From assembly GCA_963281255.1 (NCBI GenBank), contig OY725502.1:2728001-2792000 (forward strand): DNA of 64,000 nucleotides. Reading direction: 5' to 3'. The DNA comes from Aphrocallistes beatrix (lineage: Eukaryota; Porifera; Hexactinellida; Sceptrulophora; Aphrocallistidae). The translations under genes were made by a program, and so were the position numbers. Each line of letters opens with the position of its first letter. Within the stretch, counting starts at the first letter, position 1. This document shows positions 44,879 to 57,096 of the stretch, in pieces. The notes beneath the pieces were generated by a model. The model was not told the DNA's origin and made no database searches. It was given only the letters and a program-made list of their open reading frames with translations.

Positions 44879-46066
44879 GGTTGGTGTTTCCTTCCAGAAC
44901 GAACTTTAAAAGTTTTCATTATTTTCACCTGAATTTTTTTGTGGAAACTATTCTCGATGAGTTATCTGCAAAAATACACTTTTCGGGAGCCCAAGAAGTA
45001 AGAGAAAAATTTTTTTTTCCCAGATGACCTAATTTATAGAGGACATTCAAGGAAACTTCAATGCCTTATGCCTCTTTTACTCAATTATTCTTGCACAAAA
45101 TGGTTGAATAAAGAAAATAATAGGAATAGAATTTTCAATTTTAACCCAAATAATTTTTTCTTTCAAATTTCGTTTATACAAAATTTAGAGGCAGATGTTC
45201 GTAAGGAAAAATTTTTGCTAATGTAGAATATCAAAAATCTGTCTCTATCATTATGTTATACGTGACGAGATCTTTCTAAAACCGTCGAGTATTTAACTCT
45301 ACGACCTTTGTAAATTTGATTTTTTTAAGTGCTAAAAACAGGCTACAAAGCAATTTTCATCGGAAAGGCTTGATTTCCATTAGTTTTACTGTATTCTGAT
45401 AATAAATAACATCAAAACATCCTAAATCAACAACTTATAGTAGTACTTAACTTCAAAATATGACATATAAAATATTTTCACATCACGACACATTCAAAAG
45501 TGTGAAAAAGTTGACAGTTATCACTGGGGGCCCAAAAATGACCATGTCCGATAGTTTCTGCCGAAATCCCATACCTTTAACTTTATTTGACTATGTCAGG
45601 TCATTATTTTAATACTGAATTCGTACTCAGCACTAAATTTCCATCAATTTGATATATATATTGACCATATTTAGAAATATTTTTGGTTGCCTTTTCCTAG
45701 CAACGGTCAGGAATGTTAAAAAATTCCTGGCCGTTGCTAGGCACGGTCAAACAAAAATGTTATACAAAGATGGTCAACATATATATCAAATTGCTGGAAA
45801 TCTCGTGCTGAGCATGAATTCAGCATTAAAAAGATGATCTGGCACTGTTAAAAGAAGTTATAGCTGTGGGACATTTCGCATTTAAAATGTGTCGTTTTTA
45901 GAGCGACACCAGGTGATACAAGTGGCTCAAAGTGGCGAAATATTGGGGCTGGAGTTATAAAAATCGGGATTATTGTTTAGAACCCCTATAAGGATCTAAA
46001 AATGATAAAAAAGCAATTTGGGCACATTTTTAATAAAAAACAAGTTTCGCATGGGAAACACCAACC
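44879..46066. mobile_element. TTAA-flanked element C (1,188 bp) inside B3
   Basis: The TIRs GGTTGGTGTTTCC...GGAAACACCAACC are flanked by TTAA (44875-44878 and 46067-46070). The sister B4 copy has the near-empty site CATATATCAAGAATAGAG, confirming a TTAA duplication. No transposase; the small frame 45649-45837 runs through a hairpin. Confidence 0.85.
45648..45795. repeat. Hairpin in element C
   Basis: An inverted repeat with inner arms CCTAGCAACGGTCAGGAAT / ATTCCTGGCCGTTGCTAGG and outer arms TTTGATATATATATTGACCA / TGGTCAACATATATATCAAA, about 70 bp per arm with a short spacer. Confidence 0.8.
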
Positions 46067-47388
46067 TTAAGAAGAGAGCTAAATAAGATGTTAAGCGTGG
46101 GCAGGTAGTGCAATTACAAAATATTGAGGCATACCAAACCGTTTTTGGTTTGCATTTCTAGTTTTTGAGTTACAGCGTCTCAAAGTCGTTTTTTTTTTCG
46201 TTTTTCGCTAGCAAATCCTAATGTTAGAGCCTCCTTCACTCTGTATATTTTTTCTAACATACGTTTGGATCAAATCCTTCAAAAATTTATTCATATATAG
46301 TTTATCAAATTTGCTATCGCATAGGACCAAAAGAAAGTTAAAATAACTAAAAAAATTTATTTTATGAGGGTTTTTCGAAAAATGGCAAAAAACAGCGAGG
46401 AAAGTCAATAATATCACAAATTTTTAAGATATCGAAAATCGAGTGGTCTAACGCTTATCGTACAATGATATTGAACAACTATTGTAAATTTCAGCCTTCT
46501 ATCTCCAGCCAAATTTGACTTTTTTAATTTAAAAGACGGGTAATTTTGAAATTTTAAAGCCCCGAGATATAAGTATCCAAAGATTAAATGTCAAGAACGA
46601 TGTATAATGAGCTATTTAGGATAAATAAATGCTTTCATGGCCATTTGATCGCATTTATACTGATGAATTAGATATATTTACGACAAATTTTGGTGAAGAT
46701 AGCAAAAGCATAGTGAAAATTCACAAATTTTCTTGAGGCTCCTAGCCTCCGAATATTTTGGACCAATTGGGAAATATAATTCATACTCCTAGCACTGCAA
46801 AGTATAATCCATCGTTTTAGAATGAATAACGAACTTCTAAAAAGTATATTAGGAAGTTAGAGCGAGAGTCTACGACTTTTAGTTTTAAAGTTAGGATTTT
46901 CGAAAAATGCTACGTCTTCACGTGATAAAAGTTAAAACTTAGCATCCCATACGATGTAGTACACTTATTATTAATGAATTAGAAATATACCGCCATGAAA
47001 ATTATATTAGGAATTGAGAGCTAAGAATTTGGGTATATTATAATTCCCGAGATAGGGAGGAATCTGTTTTTGGACCATAAATGGGGGGCTTTGACCGAAT
47101 TTGGGAGGTAAATGATCTGAACTTCCAAAATAATCATGTTGAGTGCTTCAAAATTTATTCACACATTGCTATTGACCATTGAATTGTTTTTTGAGTTTAA
47201 TAGCTACTTTGGGAACTTTTTCATGACAAAATTCGCCATTTTCTAATATATTCAAAGTTCTCCATAGAATTTGTATTACAATAAAATAGATGATTTGTCG
47301 AGAAATATTTACTTTTTGACAGAGAGATGTTTGAGGAACCTATATTATCATATATATTCTTTCTTTCATTTAAGATTATAATAGATTA

Positions 47389-47938
47389 CAAGCGCGCTTC
47401 GCGCTTGCTTGCGCTGCGCGGCTGGCGGACACTTTGTGTCCGCCGGATGCTCCCTTCGGTCGCCTGGAGTCACATTGGTTAATTATAAGGGAGATAACAT
47501 CTCTAAATATGTCTGTCCTACTGTGCTAATCGATATCACTCGAAAAATCACCAAATTTGTGAATTTAAAAATTTTTGATGCGTAATGATGACGTCATAAC
47601 AAAGTGATGAGTCATCATTTTTTGATGAAAGTCGCATATGTGATCATATGTGAGGTATGTTAGTATACATATTCTATAAAAATTTCAGCCTTCTATCTCC
47701 TATAATGGCTGAGTTATGCCCGAATAACTGTGTTGCTTAACTTTTGAAAATGTGACAGTGACGTCATAATTCCATGATGATTCGACATTTTCGTCTGAGC
47801 TCAGAACTTACTGGAGCCATAGCCAAAAGACTCCCACATGCCAAAAATCAGCTTTCTGCGCCTGGCAGTTTCTTCAATCAATTCGTAACAGATATATATA
47901 TATATATACAAATATTAATCGAGTTTTAATAGTAAGGA
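47389..47938 (-). mobile_element. Helitron-like element copy H12 (reference copy, precise empty site)
   Basis: This is the best full copy (550 bp) of the dominant family. In sense orientation it reads TCCTTACTATTAAAACTCGA, a TA tract, CTGTAACGAATTGATTGAAG, the AP-1/CRE body, then three GC-rich hairpins: GGGCGCC-type, GGCGGACAC/GTGTCCGCC with AAA loop, and CAAGCG/CGCTTG. It ends in CTTG. Its host is element B3. Joining the flanks GATTA and TATATCTTC gives exactly the sequence found at the matching place in sister element B4 (51121 onward). The insertion is therefore between A and T with no target duplication, 5' TC and 3' CTTG, as expected for Helitrons (canonical 3' end CTRR). It carries TGACGTCA at 47589-47596 and 47759-47766. 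Non-coding. Confidence 0.88.
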
Positions 47939-48008
47939 TATATCTTCAATAGTTTTTATGCATCGGCATCGAGCACTTTCGGGACCATAGAGAGGTTTGA
48001 TGTCCGAA

Positions 48009-48144
48009 TCACAGTAGGACAGACATATTTAGAGATCTTATCTCCCCTAAATTTAACCAATGTTACCCTAGGCGACCGAAGGGAGCCTCCGGCGGACACA
48101 AAGTGTCCGCCAGCCGCGCAGCGCAAGCAAGCGAAGCGTGCTTG
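48009..48144 (+). mobile_element. Helitron-like 3' fragment H13
   Basis: A sense fragment from ACAGTAGGACAGAC to GTGCTTG. The following TATACTATAACTTACG matches B4 immediately after an A, so the 3' junction is again CTTG|T. About 12 bp of host sequence is lost on the left. Confidence 0.82.
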
Positions 48145-48397
48145 TATACTATAACTTACGAACTAATGGTCGGATCTGAACAAATTTTTTTAAAAAATGT
48201 TCAGAATTCTTTTCTATACACAATAGCTAATATCACAACGGCCATTTCCCGAGCATTTTAGAAATAAAGTCCCTCATAGAGAAATTTTGATTGGATTTTA
48301 TATGCCTCTTTTTCTAAATGCATCTGTTTTATAATATTTAAAGGGGCCAAAACCATTTTGAGGTCCATAAAATTGAAAAAATATCAGATAAGTAAAT

Positions 48398-49732
48398 TAC
48401 ACAATCACTATTAAATGGATGCATATATAGCAAATATAATTCTCTACATTATTACTTCATGTTGGTCAAAAACGGTCATCATGAATGATGGCATCATTGA
48501 TATCTATAATTTATTGTGAATTTAATGGGCGAACTGCATACGATAAGTTGTCATTTGTTCGAATCGCCACATAAATAAGACCAATTATCAGTTTAAAGTA
48601 AAAGTCTTCACTAAAAATAGTATATTTGTTGTATATTTGTTTGTTTGTTCACTATTAATAGAAAAACCTTATGCAATAGAATGAAGACTCGTATAAAGGG
48701 GTAATGTTACACGTTTACACGACCTTTGTTTTTTTGAAGCGAAATATGGGATTATAACGTCACGACAGGATTGGTTTATGATGGGATATGACGTTTATGA
48801 TGGGATATGACTTCTGGACCGGAGGCGGGAGCAAATATCTATCAAGCAGAGTTGGATACATTCTGAATATCATAGGGGGAGTAAGATGGCATCAAATATT
48901 TACAGGGGGTGCTAACCCCCCTTGGGGGAAGATGACTATGCAGGGCTGGATTAGGGTTTTTAATCCCGGATCCCGGTGTGTTTTACCTCGAGATTAGTTT
49001 TTAAAATCCCGGGATCCCGATTATTTTTAATCCTGCTCATATATAGAGACTTTTGTTGTAATGCCTATTGATTTGTACTACTATGTACACGTTTTCGCAT
49101 TATTGAATGAAATACTATTTCAATATCTATAATACATTTTTAATAACATTGTACGTATATATAGAAGATGTGAATAAATAATATGCTCGAATTGAAATTA
49201 CAAGGTTACCTTTCTAACAATTATTAGTGATTTGTACGGCTTAAATATCGAAATTAAAATATCTATATGATGGGGAGAAAAAAGTTTTGAAGGTGCAGCA
49301 ATTTGGAAATCTTTCAAGCGTTCCCTATGTGGAAAATTGGTTGAATGTAATTCCTGAAAAGTACATTAGTGCGATGGTGGATCGACCAAAGGAATACATA
49401 TTTATTTAAGATCAATCCACGAAATTAACCTTCTAAGAACCTTAATATTTCATTTATTCAAATTTAGTCATGATATTAAAATATTAGAAATTCTAGCATA
49501 CCAATTCTGGATTGCATTTATGGATAAAGTCATTGCTAAGTAGGTGATCTTCTAACTGCGTAGCAGCAGCCTTTTCAATAATTTTAGACAGAAAAGACAG
49601 ATTGGAAATTGACCCCAGTCCCTAAATCCACACTGAACGTTGTACTTCCTATCAGAAATTTCCTTTTAGGTAGCCCCTCCCCCTAGTCACTCGCTTTTCT
49701 CCCTTAATTAATTATGTTTTACACCACTGGTA
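48398..49732. other. Unassigned stretch
   Basis: Mostly AT-rich. Contains a local duplication of TTATGATGGGATATGAC at 48776-48812. It also has an inverted pair around 48935-49040 (ATTAGGGTTTTTAATCCCGG against CCCGATTATTTTTAATCC), possibly a small MITE starting CAGGGCTGGATTAGGG. No gene seen. Confidence 0.35.
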
Positions 49733-49736
49733 TTAA

Positions 49737-51670
49737 GGATACCGCCCGTGAAAAATCCATAGGTTTGGCTTACAGCATATATCAAGAATAGAGATATATA
49801 AGATGTTAAGCGTGGGCAGGTAGTGCAATTAAAAAATATTGAGACATGCCAAACAGTTTTTGGCTCGCATTTCTAGTTTTTGAGTTACAGCGTCTCAAAG
49901 TCGTTTTTTTCCGTTTTTCCCTAGCACATCTTAATGGTAAGCCCTCCTGCACTCTGTGATTTTTTTAAAGCACATGTTTGGATCAAATGCTTCGAAAATT
50001 TATTCATAGATAGTCTATCATATTTGCCACTTCATAGGACCAAAAGAAAGTTAAAATTTTAAAAATTGTAAATTTTATCGGTGTCCGAATAAAAAGGGCC
50101 AAAAAACGGCGAAAAAAGCCCGATTTTCTTTGCAAATCAGCAATAAAATCACAAATTTATAAAATATCAAAAATTGAGTGGTCCTACGCTCATCGCCTAA
50201 TGATATGGAACAACTCCTGAAATTTTCAAACATCTATCTCAAAGCAATTTTGAGTTAAAATTTTTGAAAGACGGTCAATTTTGGAATTTTAAAGTCCCGA
50301 GATATAGGGATTTGAAGTTTTGATGGTAAGAACGATGTAAAATGAGCTATTAACGAAAAATAAAAGCATCCATGGACATTTAATCGCGTGTATACTAATG
50401 AATTAGATGTATTCCAACAGATTTTGGTGAAAATAGCAAAATTATACTGAAAATTCACAAATTACCATGAGGCCCCTAACCCCGAATATTTTGAACCAAT
50501 TAGGGAATGTAAATCATATTCCTAGCAGTACAATGTATAATTCATCGGTTTAGAATGAATAAAGAGCTACCAAAAAGTATATTAGGAAGTTAGAGCGAGA
50601 CTCTACGACTTTTAGTTTTCAAGTTAGGATTTTCGAAAAATGCTACGTCATCACGTGATAAAAATTTGAAACTTAGCATTCCATTCCATGTAGTACATTT
50701 ATTATTTAAGAATCAGATATATACCGTCTTGAAAAGTATATTAGGAATTGAGAGTTAAGAATTTTGGTGTATATTTCCCGAGATATGGAGGAATATGTTT
50801 TTGGACCATAAATGGGGGGGCTTTGACCGAAATTTGGAGATAAATGCTTTGAACTTCCAAAATAATCATGTTGGGTGCTTCAAAGTTTCTGTATACATTG
50901 CTAGTGACTATTGCATTGTTTTTTGAGTATAATAGCTACTTTTGGGAACTTATTTCATGACAAGATTCACCATTTTCTAATATATTCAAAGTTCTCCATA
51001 GAATTTGTATTACAACAAAAACGATGATTAGTCAAGAAATATTTACTTTTTGACAAAGAGATGTTTGAGGAACCTATATATTATCATATATATCCTTTCA
51101 TATATCCTTAGATTATTATTGATTATATATCTTCAATAGTTTTTAAGCATTGACATCGAGCACTTTGGGGGCCATAGAGTGGTTTGATGTCCGAACTTTA
51201 CCTACAATATACTATAACTTACGAACTAATGGTCCGATCTCAACAAACTTTGTTTAAAATGTTCAGAATTTTTTTCTATACACAATAGCTAATATCACAA
51301 CGGCCATTTCCCGAGCATTTTAGAAATGAAGTCCCTCATAAAGATATTTTTGATTGGATTTCAGGTGCCTCTTTTTCTAAATTCATCTGTTTTATAATAT
51401 TTAAAGGGGCCAAAACCATTTTGAGGTTCGTATAATTGAAAAAATATCAGATAAGTTAGAAAATAATTGATGAATGCGCCGCAAAATCACGAATAACTTT
51501 CCGATTTTTAGTACGCCTGAGCTTTAGGTGCCCAGTTCTAGAATATCAAAATAAATACCGTCCAACAAGTACGATTAGATGGTAGACTACTCAATAATCC
51601 GATGGAATTGACAATAAAAAATTCCACAATTTTTTTTAATGTTTTGCGATGTTTTTCGAGGGCGGTATCC
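49737..51670 (+). mobile_element. TTAA-flanked element, family B copy B4, complete (1,934 bp)
   Basis: The ends GGATACCGCCCGTGAAAAAT and ...TTTTTCGAGGGCGGTATCC lie between TTAA at 49733-49736 and 51671-51674. This copy is free of internal insertions and serves as the empty-site reference for B3. There is no ORF above 67 codons. The immediately adjacent 51675-51870 resembles 5938-6125. Confidence 0.88.
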
Positions 51671-51875
51671 TTAAGTGGCAAAGAAGTGGGAAAAATCCAC
51701 CATAATTAGTAAGTATAACATCTTTTTATCACAAAATATTCAACTGAACACCTCCCGTTTGCATCTTCTACATGCCTTCTTGATTATTTGACATTTCAAC
51801 GATATTATTTAACAATTTTGAGGAATTTTATCAATACAAATTGTTTTCCAGTCTTTTTCAATGGCAAAATTGAAA

Positions 51876-52266
51876 GGGCCTTATTCACTAAGAAAACTTA
51901 AGATTTGCTTAACTTTATATAACTTTATAGTATAGTGGAAATTTTGAAGAGTTGCATTACGATTTGGGTAAATAGATGTTCAATGATACCAATAGAAATA
52001 TAAACTACCTAAATACTGGAAATATTCCAAGTCACTCTCGAAATATTCGTGATGTCATACTTAAGTATTATGACGTCATACTTAACTTAAAATATTACGT
52101 AACTTTCTGAAAAGTTTAACAAATGAGTCAAAATTTGTCAAGCATTTCAATTGTACCACTTAAAATTAATAGAGTATGCAATCTATTTGAATTCTTTAAA
52201 AATCTCTTCTAATTTTGAATATTCAAAAGTTAAGCAAATCTTAAGTTTTCTTAGTGAATAAGGCCC
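51876..52266. mobile_element. MITE with GGGCCTTATTCAC inverted repeats
   Basis: The arms of ~40 bp (GGGCCTTATTCACTAAGAAA and inverse) enclose an AT-rich centre. The target duplication is not evident. Single copies of the terminus occur at 24769 and 28029. The following 52267-53440 is AT-rich with nothing I can assign. Confidence 0.75.
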
Positions 52267-53439
52267 CCGCGGGTCTATAATCGTGTATGCTAACCACAGT
52301 AATTATATTAATAACACAGCAACCAACATACCAGTCGAAGCATAATCCTGCAACGAATTAATTAAACGAATTGAAAATACTTTGTCTTTGTTACCTTTTG
52401 ACATATAAAGTTGGGCCTGGAACATATTGAACGCCCTAAGTAGAATGATGACTTTACATTTTAATTACTAGAATTTAGCTCCTTGTCCACATATCTGTTG
52501 AATATATCTTATATGGTAGATGATTAATATTTCCCCACATAATTTTTGCTCATTCACTGTGTTCAAGTAATTTGTTTATAAATGATATTATATTTGTAAG
52601 ATAATATTGTATGCTAGAATATAATATCTTAGTCTACATTCTCCCTATGTATTTCGATTTCTTAATTAATCAGAATCCATATATGGAACTAGAGTCATTT
52701 ACCACAATCACGCCCACCCAGATGAGAAATATAGGCTGTTTAGGAAACACTGAGAAATTAATCAATAAATACTTGTTCAATAAAGTAAGCAGGTGATAAA
52801 TAAGTATTTTTTCTTTCCAGTTGATATAATAGTATTTTATTTGACATTTCAAACCCTTTTTTTAATTTATAAATAGCATCCTGCTCCGTTCATTTTTGCT
52901 ATTAAATTATTTTCGGAATTTTCAAGAGAAATAGAGACTTAGCTAGCAACATACAACATATCTCAAAACCTTATTAATATGGATGGTGAAAATTTATTAT
53001 TTCCTCCATATACTTGTAGGAAACACAATCCTTAATCTTATGTTTTGTATGAGCGACCAAAGGTTAGACATTGTTCTAGCAGAAATTATCTGTATTTTAC
53101 AATTTAAGTACAATGTAAATGAATGAATGAAAAAGTGATTCAATAAAAACAAATTTGACGTAAAATGCAGTACAAAAATTGGCGGCTGAAACAAGTTCCC
53201 AACAAACAGTGACCATATTATGTTCTTTTCACGAACTTAGATAAATATACGTAATTCCCCGCTGCAAAAGACTAGGGGATTATGTCCCTACATGGTTAAT
53301 ATTTGAGAAGTATTGGAATCAAGCCATTAGTCCGAAGTATTGAGCTCATGCACGTATGCAGACAGTTGAGGAGAAACGCGATAAGAGCAACCTGTAATTT
53401 ATGTGGTCTCGGTGAAGTAAAGATGATTGCCATTTTATC

Positions 53440-55278
53440 CATCTATTCCAATATTCACAAATGGTATTGACAGGAAGGTCGCAGCCAGGACAATGGTGTG
53501 CTTTACTGCAACTTTGATGGCAAACAGCACAACTAGGTTAATTCGCGTCATCACAACTCTCTGTTTCTAGGTTTTGAATCTGAGTAAACAAACTGGGAGT
53601 GATTCCAGCTCAATTGGTGTGTACGGAGGAGAATGTTCAAGTAAAATGGTGAGCTCTTGAGCTGGTAAGTTAGGAGAGTTGTAATCCATGTTAAGATTAC
53701 TAATACAAGGTGACAAATATTTTTCAGTTACATTTTGATAGAGCCACAAGTAGTTTTGATTTCTATATTTCAGTACGAAATTTCGAAATTTATCATCTAG
53801 TATAACTAGATATGTGTTTTCCAAAATATACAGCATATTTTTTACAATCATATCGAGATAAGAGACAAACTTTGTCTCACTAATATTTTCATGAATAGTC
53901 AGCAAATGTTGAAATACTTCTAAGATTGATTTATATCCCACCAAGATGAAATGCATTCAGAAACAAAGGGGAAATTTATTTTAGAGACCGAATTCAAGAA
54001 CGCTGATCGAAAACTTTCAAAATTTGAAGGGAAATTCAAGCAAACTCACTACACCTCATGTCTCAAATGAAACAAATTCTGGCTTAGCAAATGGAATGCC
54101 GGGTTTATGTCCAAGATAGACCTCAAAACATTCCACTCATCTGTTTTGTATGGCAATTATAAGGAGAGGACTTGCGCGGAATAATTTATTTTATATTTGA
54201 GAGTCAATTATTGCAGAGAATCTAACAATCTCAAGAGAGGGCTTACAATTCTACGATTTAGTAGTTAACCTATCACTAAATAAAGGCTAATTTGGAAATT
54301 GTCACCTTGCACAAAATATCGAAACTTACTGATCCATCTCTTCTTCTATAGTGAAATCTGCTTATTCTCATCTGGGATTCCAAACTCTTCAAGCCCCTGT
54401 ACATGCTTCCGACCGAAGAGAATTCTGTAAGGAGTCTTACACTCTAATGTTGAATGCGGACTAGTATTGATTGAGTACTGGGTTTCTATTTACATTTTAA
54501 CTAAACATGGATCTGCATAAAAGATCCTAACACCTTTTTAATCTTTGTTTACCCTTTCAACAGAGCCTTGTAACGGAGGATGTCTCGCCTTACCATGAAC
54601 CACTTGACATTTAGGCCATTGTTCTCGAATAAAGGTTACAAGATTGATGTTTTTAAATTCCCTACCGTTATCGTTCTGTAGAATGTGCGGTGGTCCCAAC
54701 AAACAAATACGTCTAGAAGATCATCAACAACTTCTTGTGCTGACTTGCGTCTCAAAGGATGGAGCATAACAAATTTGGTAAGGTGATCCTGATATACCAT
54801 TAAGAAGTTGTATGGCCTGTTAATTTCTGGTGTATTTTGCAGGTTGATTAAGTCAATTTGGACCCTCGAAGCAAAATCTGAACACGTGTTGGTTTTGTGA
54901 CCGTAGATTTCAGTTGCTTTTTACATTTCTGAAGTTCGCACTCACTACATGATTTGATAAATAATTGGACCACTTCTTTGGAAATTCCGGAATAATTATG
55001 TTATAAGCACTACTGAAATCCGGTCTCTTCCAAGGTGCTTTTCTCCCTCAGTGTAGTATTTCAAAGAGCGATTCTTTGGATACAACTCTCAATAGATCCT
55101 GTGTGTTTTGCACTTGACTATTTAGGAATTTAACAGATTGTGACTGTTTTACTACATATTTCTTCCTAATCCTGTAGTACCTTTGGCGATCAGCTCCTTT
55201 TTGGACAAGGGGAGGCCCAGAATAAATACGAATGTTATCTGTAATCTGAGCTGAAATGAGGACAGACATATGATTCAA
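53440..55278 (-). pseudogene. Retroelement-type integrase gene (KRBA2/SCAND3-like), degenerate
   Basis: The - strand frame 55278-55048 gives an upstream region (GADRQRYYRIRKKYVVKQSQ). Further along, different frames show a zinc-binding stretch, LGPPHILQNDNGREFKNINL and KCQVVHGKARHPPLQGSVER, which are the second Asp and Glu regions of an rve-type integrase. SPHSTLECKTPYRILFGRKH follows. Near 53470-53540 a Cys/His-rich segment (CHQSCSKAHHCPGCDLPVNT) resembles the C-terminal zinc finger of the same proteins. Many stops and frameshifts. This group derives from Gypsy/Ginger-like integrases and is known as host-domesticated KRBA2 and SCAND3 in vertebrates; here it is a dead copy. Confidence 0.7.
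53567..53956 (-). CDS. Hypothetical ORF, 129 aa
   Basis: An intact frame (MHFILVGYKSILEVFQHLLT at its start), Leu/Asn/Tyr-rich and ending in a Pro/Leu segment. I recognise no domain. It lies between the integrase core and the zinc-finger relic on the same strand, so it may belong to that element or be an inserted or host exon. AT-rich chance ORFs of this length are possible. Confidence 0.25.
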   Translation of the reverse strand: MHFILVGYKSILEVFQHLLTIHENISETKFVSYLDMIVKNMLYILENTYLVILDDKFRNFVLKYRNQNYLWLYQNVTEKYLSPCISNLNMDYNSPNLPAQELTILLEHSPPYTPIELESLPVCLLRFKT

Positions 55279-55720
55279 TGGAATTGCTGAATTTTTCCCG
55301 AGGGGATATCATGACTGCGATTGTATTGCCTTTTGTTATAATTTTCTGTATCTATCTTCTCAAGAAATAAATGCTTACATGTATTACCCATCCAATTGAC
55401 GTATTTAGACAGCTCAAACTAATCCCTTCTGCTGTCTTTGTTGCTATTGCGAAACCGTCCTCGCTTGATACATTGAATATGACCAGTTTTGATACCATTA
55501 TTTTCTTCTTTATCATATGTTTCGATTACGAATTGATTGGGAAGTTTGGGAATGAGCATAACTTATTTTAATGAATAAATACAATTTGAATCCTATCGTC
55601 ATCGTGATGAAAACATTATATTTTAAGGCTTTCAAAAGTTATAAGTAACCCATGATATTCTATTTCCAGTGGAAACGCATTCTGACTGCAACATATCCAC
55701 ACATACTACATACACAAACA

Positions 55721-55746
55721 TTAATCGAGCATTAATAGTAAGGATA
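55721..55746 (-). repeat. Solo Helitron-like 5' terminus in inverted orientation
   Basis: The inverse of the TCCTTACTATTAATGCTCGA variant, abutting the sense copy H14; compare 17530-17555. The preceding 55290-55720 has nothing recognisable. Confidence 0.7.
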
Positions 55747-56239
55747 TCTATCTACTATCTGTAACGAATTGATTGAAGAAACTGCCAGGCACAGAAAGCT
55801 GAAATTTGGCATGTGGGAGTCTTTTGGCCATGGCTCCACTAGGCTCTGACTTCAGACGAAAATGTTGACTCATCATGGAATTATGACGTCAGTGTTGCCT
55901 TTTTTGTTATTAGAAATCTCAATTTTTCAACTAAAATTCAGTCATTGTAGGTGATAAAAGCCTGAAATTTTAATAGACTGTGAATATTGATGTTTTTCAC
56001 ACATGATGCAATCATCAAAAAATGATGATTCATCATTCTGTTATAACATCATCATTATGCATCCAAAGTCTAAAAATTGACAAATTTGGTGATTTTTCGA
56101 GTGATATCGATTATAACAGTAAGACAGACGCATATAGAGATGTCATCCACCTTATAATTAATCAATGTGAGCCTAGGCGCCCAAAGCGCTCCTCCGATGG
56201 ACACAAAGTGTCCGCCTCCCGCGCAACGAAGCGCGCTTG
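55747..56239 (+). mobile_element. Helitron-like element copy H14
   Basis: A sense copy from TATCTACTATCTGTAACG to GCGCGCTTG|T. It contains TGACGTCA near 55884 and a degenerate AP-1 region near 56022. Confidence 0.85.
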
Positions 56240-56399
56240 TGCATCTTAAATCTGTGAAAAAAGGTACTAAAGCCACAAAACTCGCAATCCATACATATTT
56301 GAGGTAAAGCATTCAGACCTTTGGATTCCAAATATTACTTTCAATTTAACAATAATACATTTCCTATGGATAACTATAGCGAAATACAAGAGATCAAAA

Positions 56400-56470
56400 T
56401 GCACAATGGACCCAAGTTCCAGGAACCGAGATTGAACGCATACAGTCCGTACTTAGGGGAGTCTATAGTA
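56400..56470. repeat. Second copy of the ATGGACCCAAGTTCCAGG repeat
   Basis: Matches 38602-38662, including GAGATTGAACGC and GGGGAGTCTAT. Function unknown. Confidence 0.6.
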
Positions 56471-56536
56471 CGTTGTGATGTTGTAAAATTTAATGCAACA
56501 TAGGAGATAGTGTAAAGGTTCCGGCAAAATGCTATA

Positions 56537-57001
56537 CAGGTATCCCTCGCCGTTCGAGGGGGTTACGTTCCCGAGAATTGTCGCGAATGGCAAAATCGCG
56601 AGCGGCAAGACGTTAGTTCAATGAGAATAGTGGGTTTGCATTCCTAGAATATAAAAACGACGCTAGATACAGTTTGCTAAGTACGCTATTGATTCAATAG
56701 TTGAGCTGAAATACTGATACAAACGCTAGCACAAGTGAAATGGTAGTAAAAAATGAAGTGATAAATGAAAGATATAGATCCACTAGTAGCAAACCTAAGT
56801 ACCTGTAAGTACCAGTAAATGATATTGCCAGGATAATATGTAGATACGTATAAGGTTACGGACTTATGGTAGCCCATGAAACCACTGAAAACCGCGAATA
56901 GTCGAGGGAACGAGTCGCAAATAGCAAAACAAGACTCAAAAACTTTTCCGCAATTAGTCGAAACCGTGAATGGCAAACTCGCGAACGGCTAGGGCTGCCT
57001 G
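56537..57001. mobile_element. Pogo/Tigger-like MITE (465 bp)
   Basis: TA-flanked. The ends CAGGTATCCCTCGCCGTTCG and ...CGAACGGCTAGGGCTGCCTG are inverse. CG-rich subterminal repeats. It lies about 95 bp beyond the NPEPL1 stop codon and so limits the 3' UTR. Confidence 0.85.
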
Positions 57002-57088
57002 TATATAAGTAAATAACTTTATAAAGAATATCATCGAATACAAATGACAATATCTTAGTAAACGGATGTATGTATTAAAACAACAAGA

Positions 57089-57096
57089 ATTTATTA
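57089..57096 (-). terminator. Poly(A) signal overlapping the NPEPL1 3' end
   Basis: On the - strand the stop is followed by TAATAAAT, placing AATAAA within a few bases of the stop codon. Cleavage would fall at about 57060-57080, giving a very short 3' UTR. Confidence 0.6.

Larger units (their letters stand above)
44830..48397 (+). mobile_element. TTAA-flanked element, family B copy B3, with three insertions
   Basis: It starts GGATACCGCCCGCGAAAAAT after TTAA (44826-44829) and matches the complete copy B4 until about 48397, where it is truncated. It contains element C (44879-46066) and Helitron-like copies H12 and H13, each recognisable by comparison with the uninterrupted B4. No coding. Confidence 0.82.

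Noticed and set aside
45649..45837. 62-aa frame
   Set aside because: It spans the hairpin in element C, with no homology and no conservation expected.
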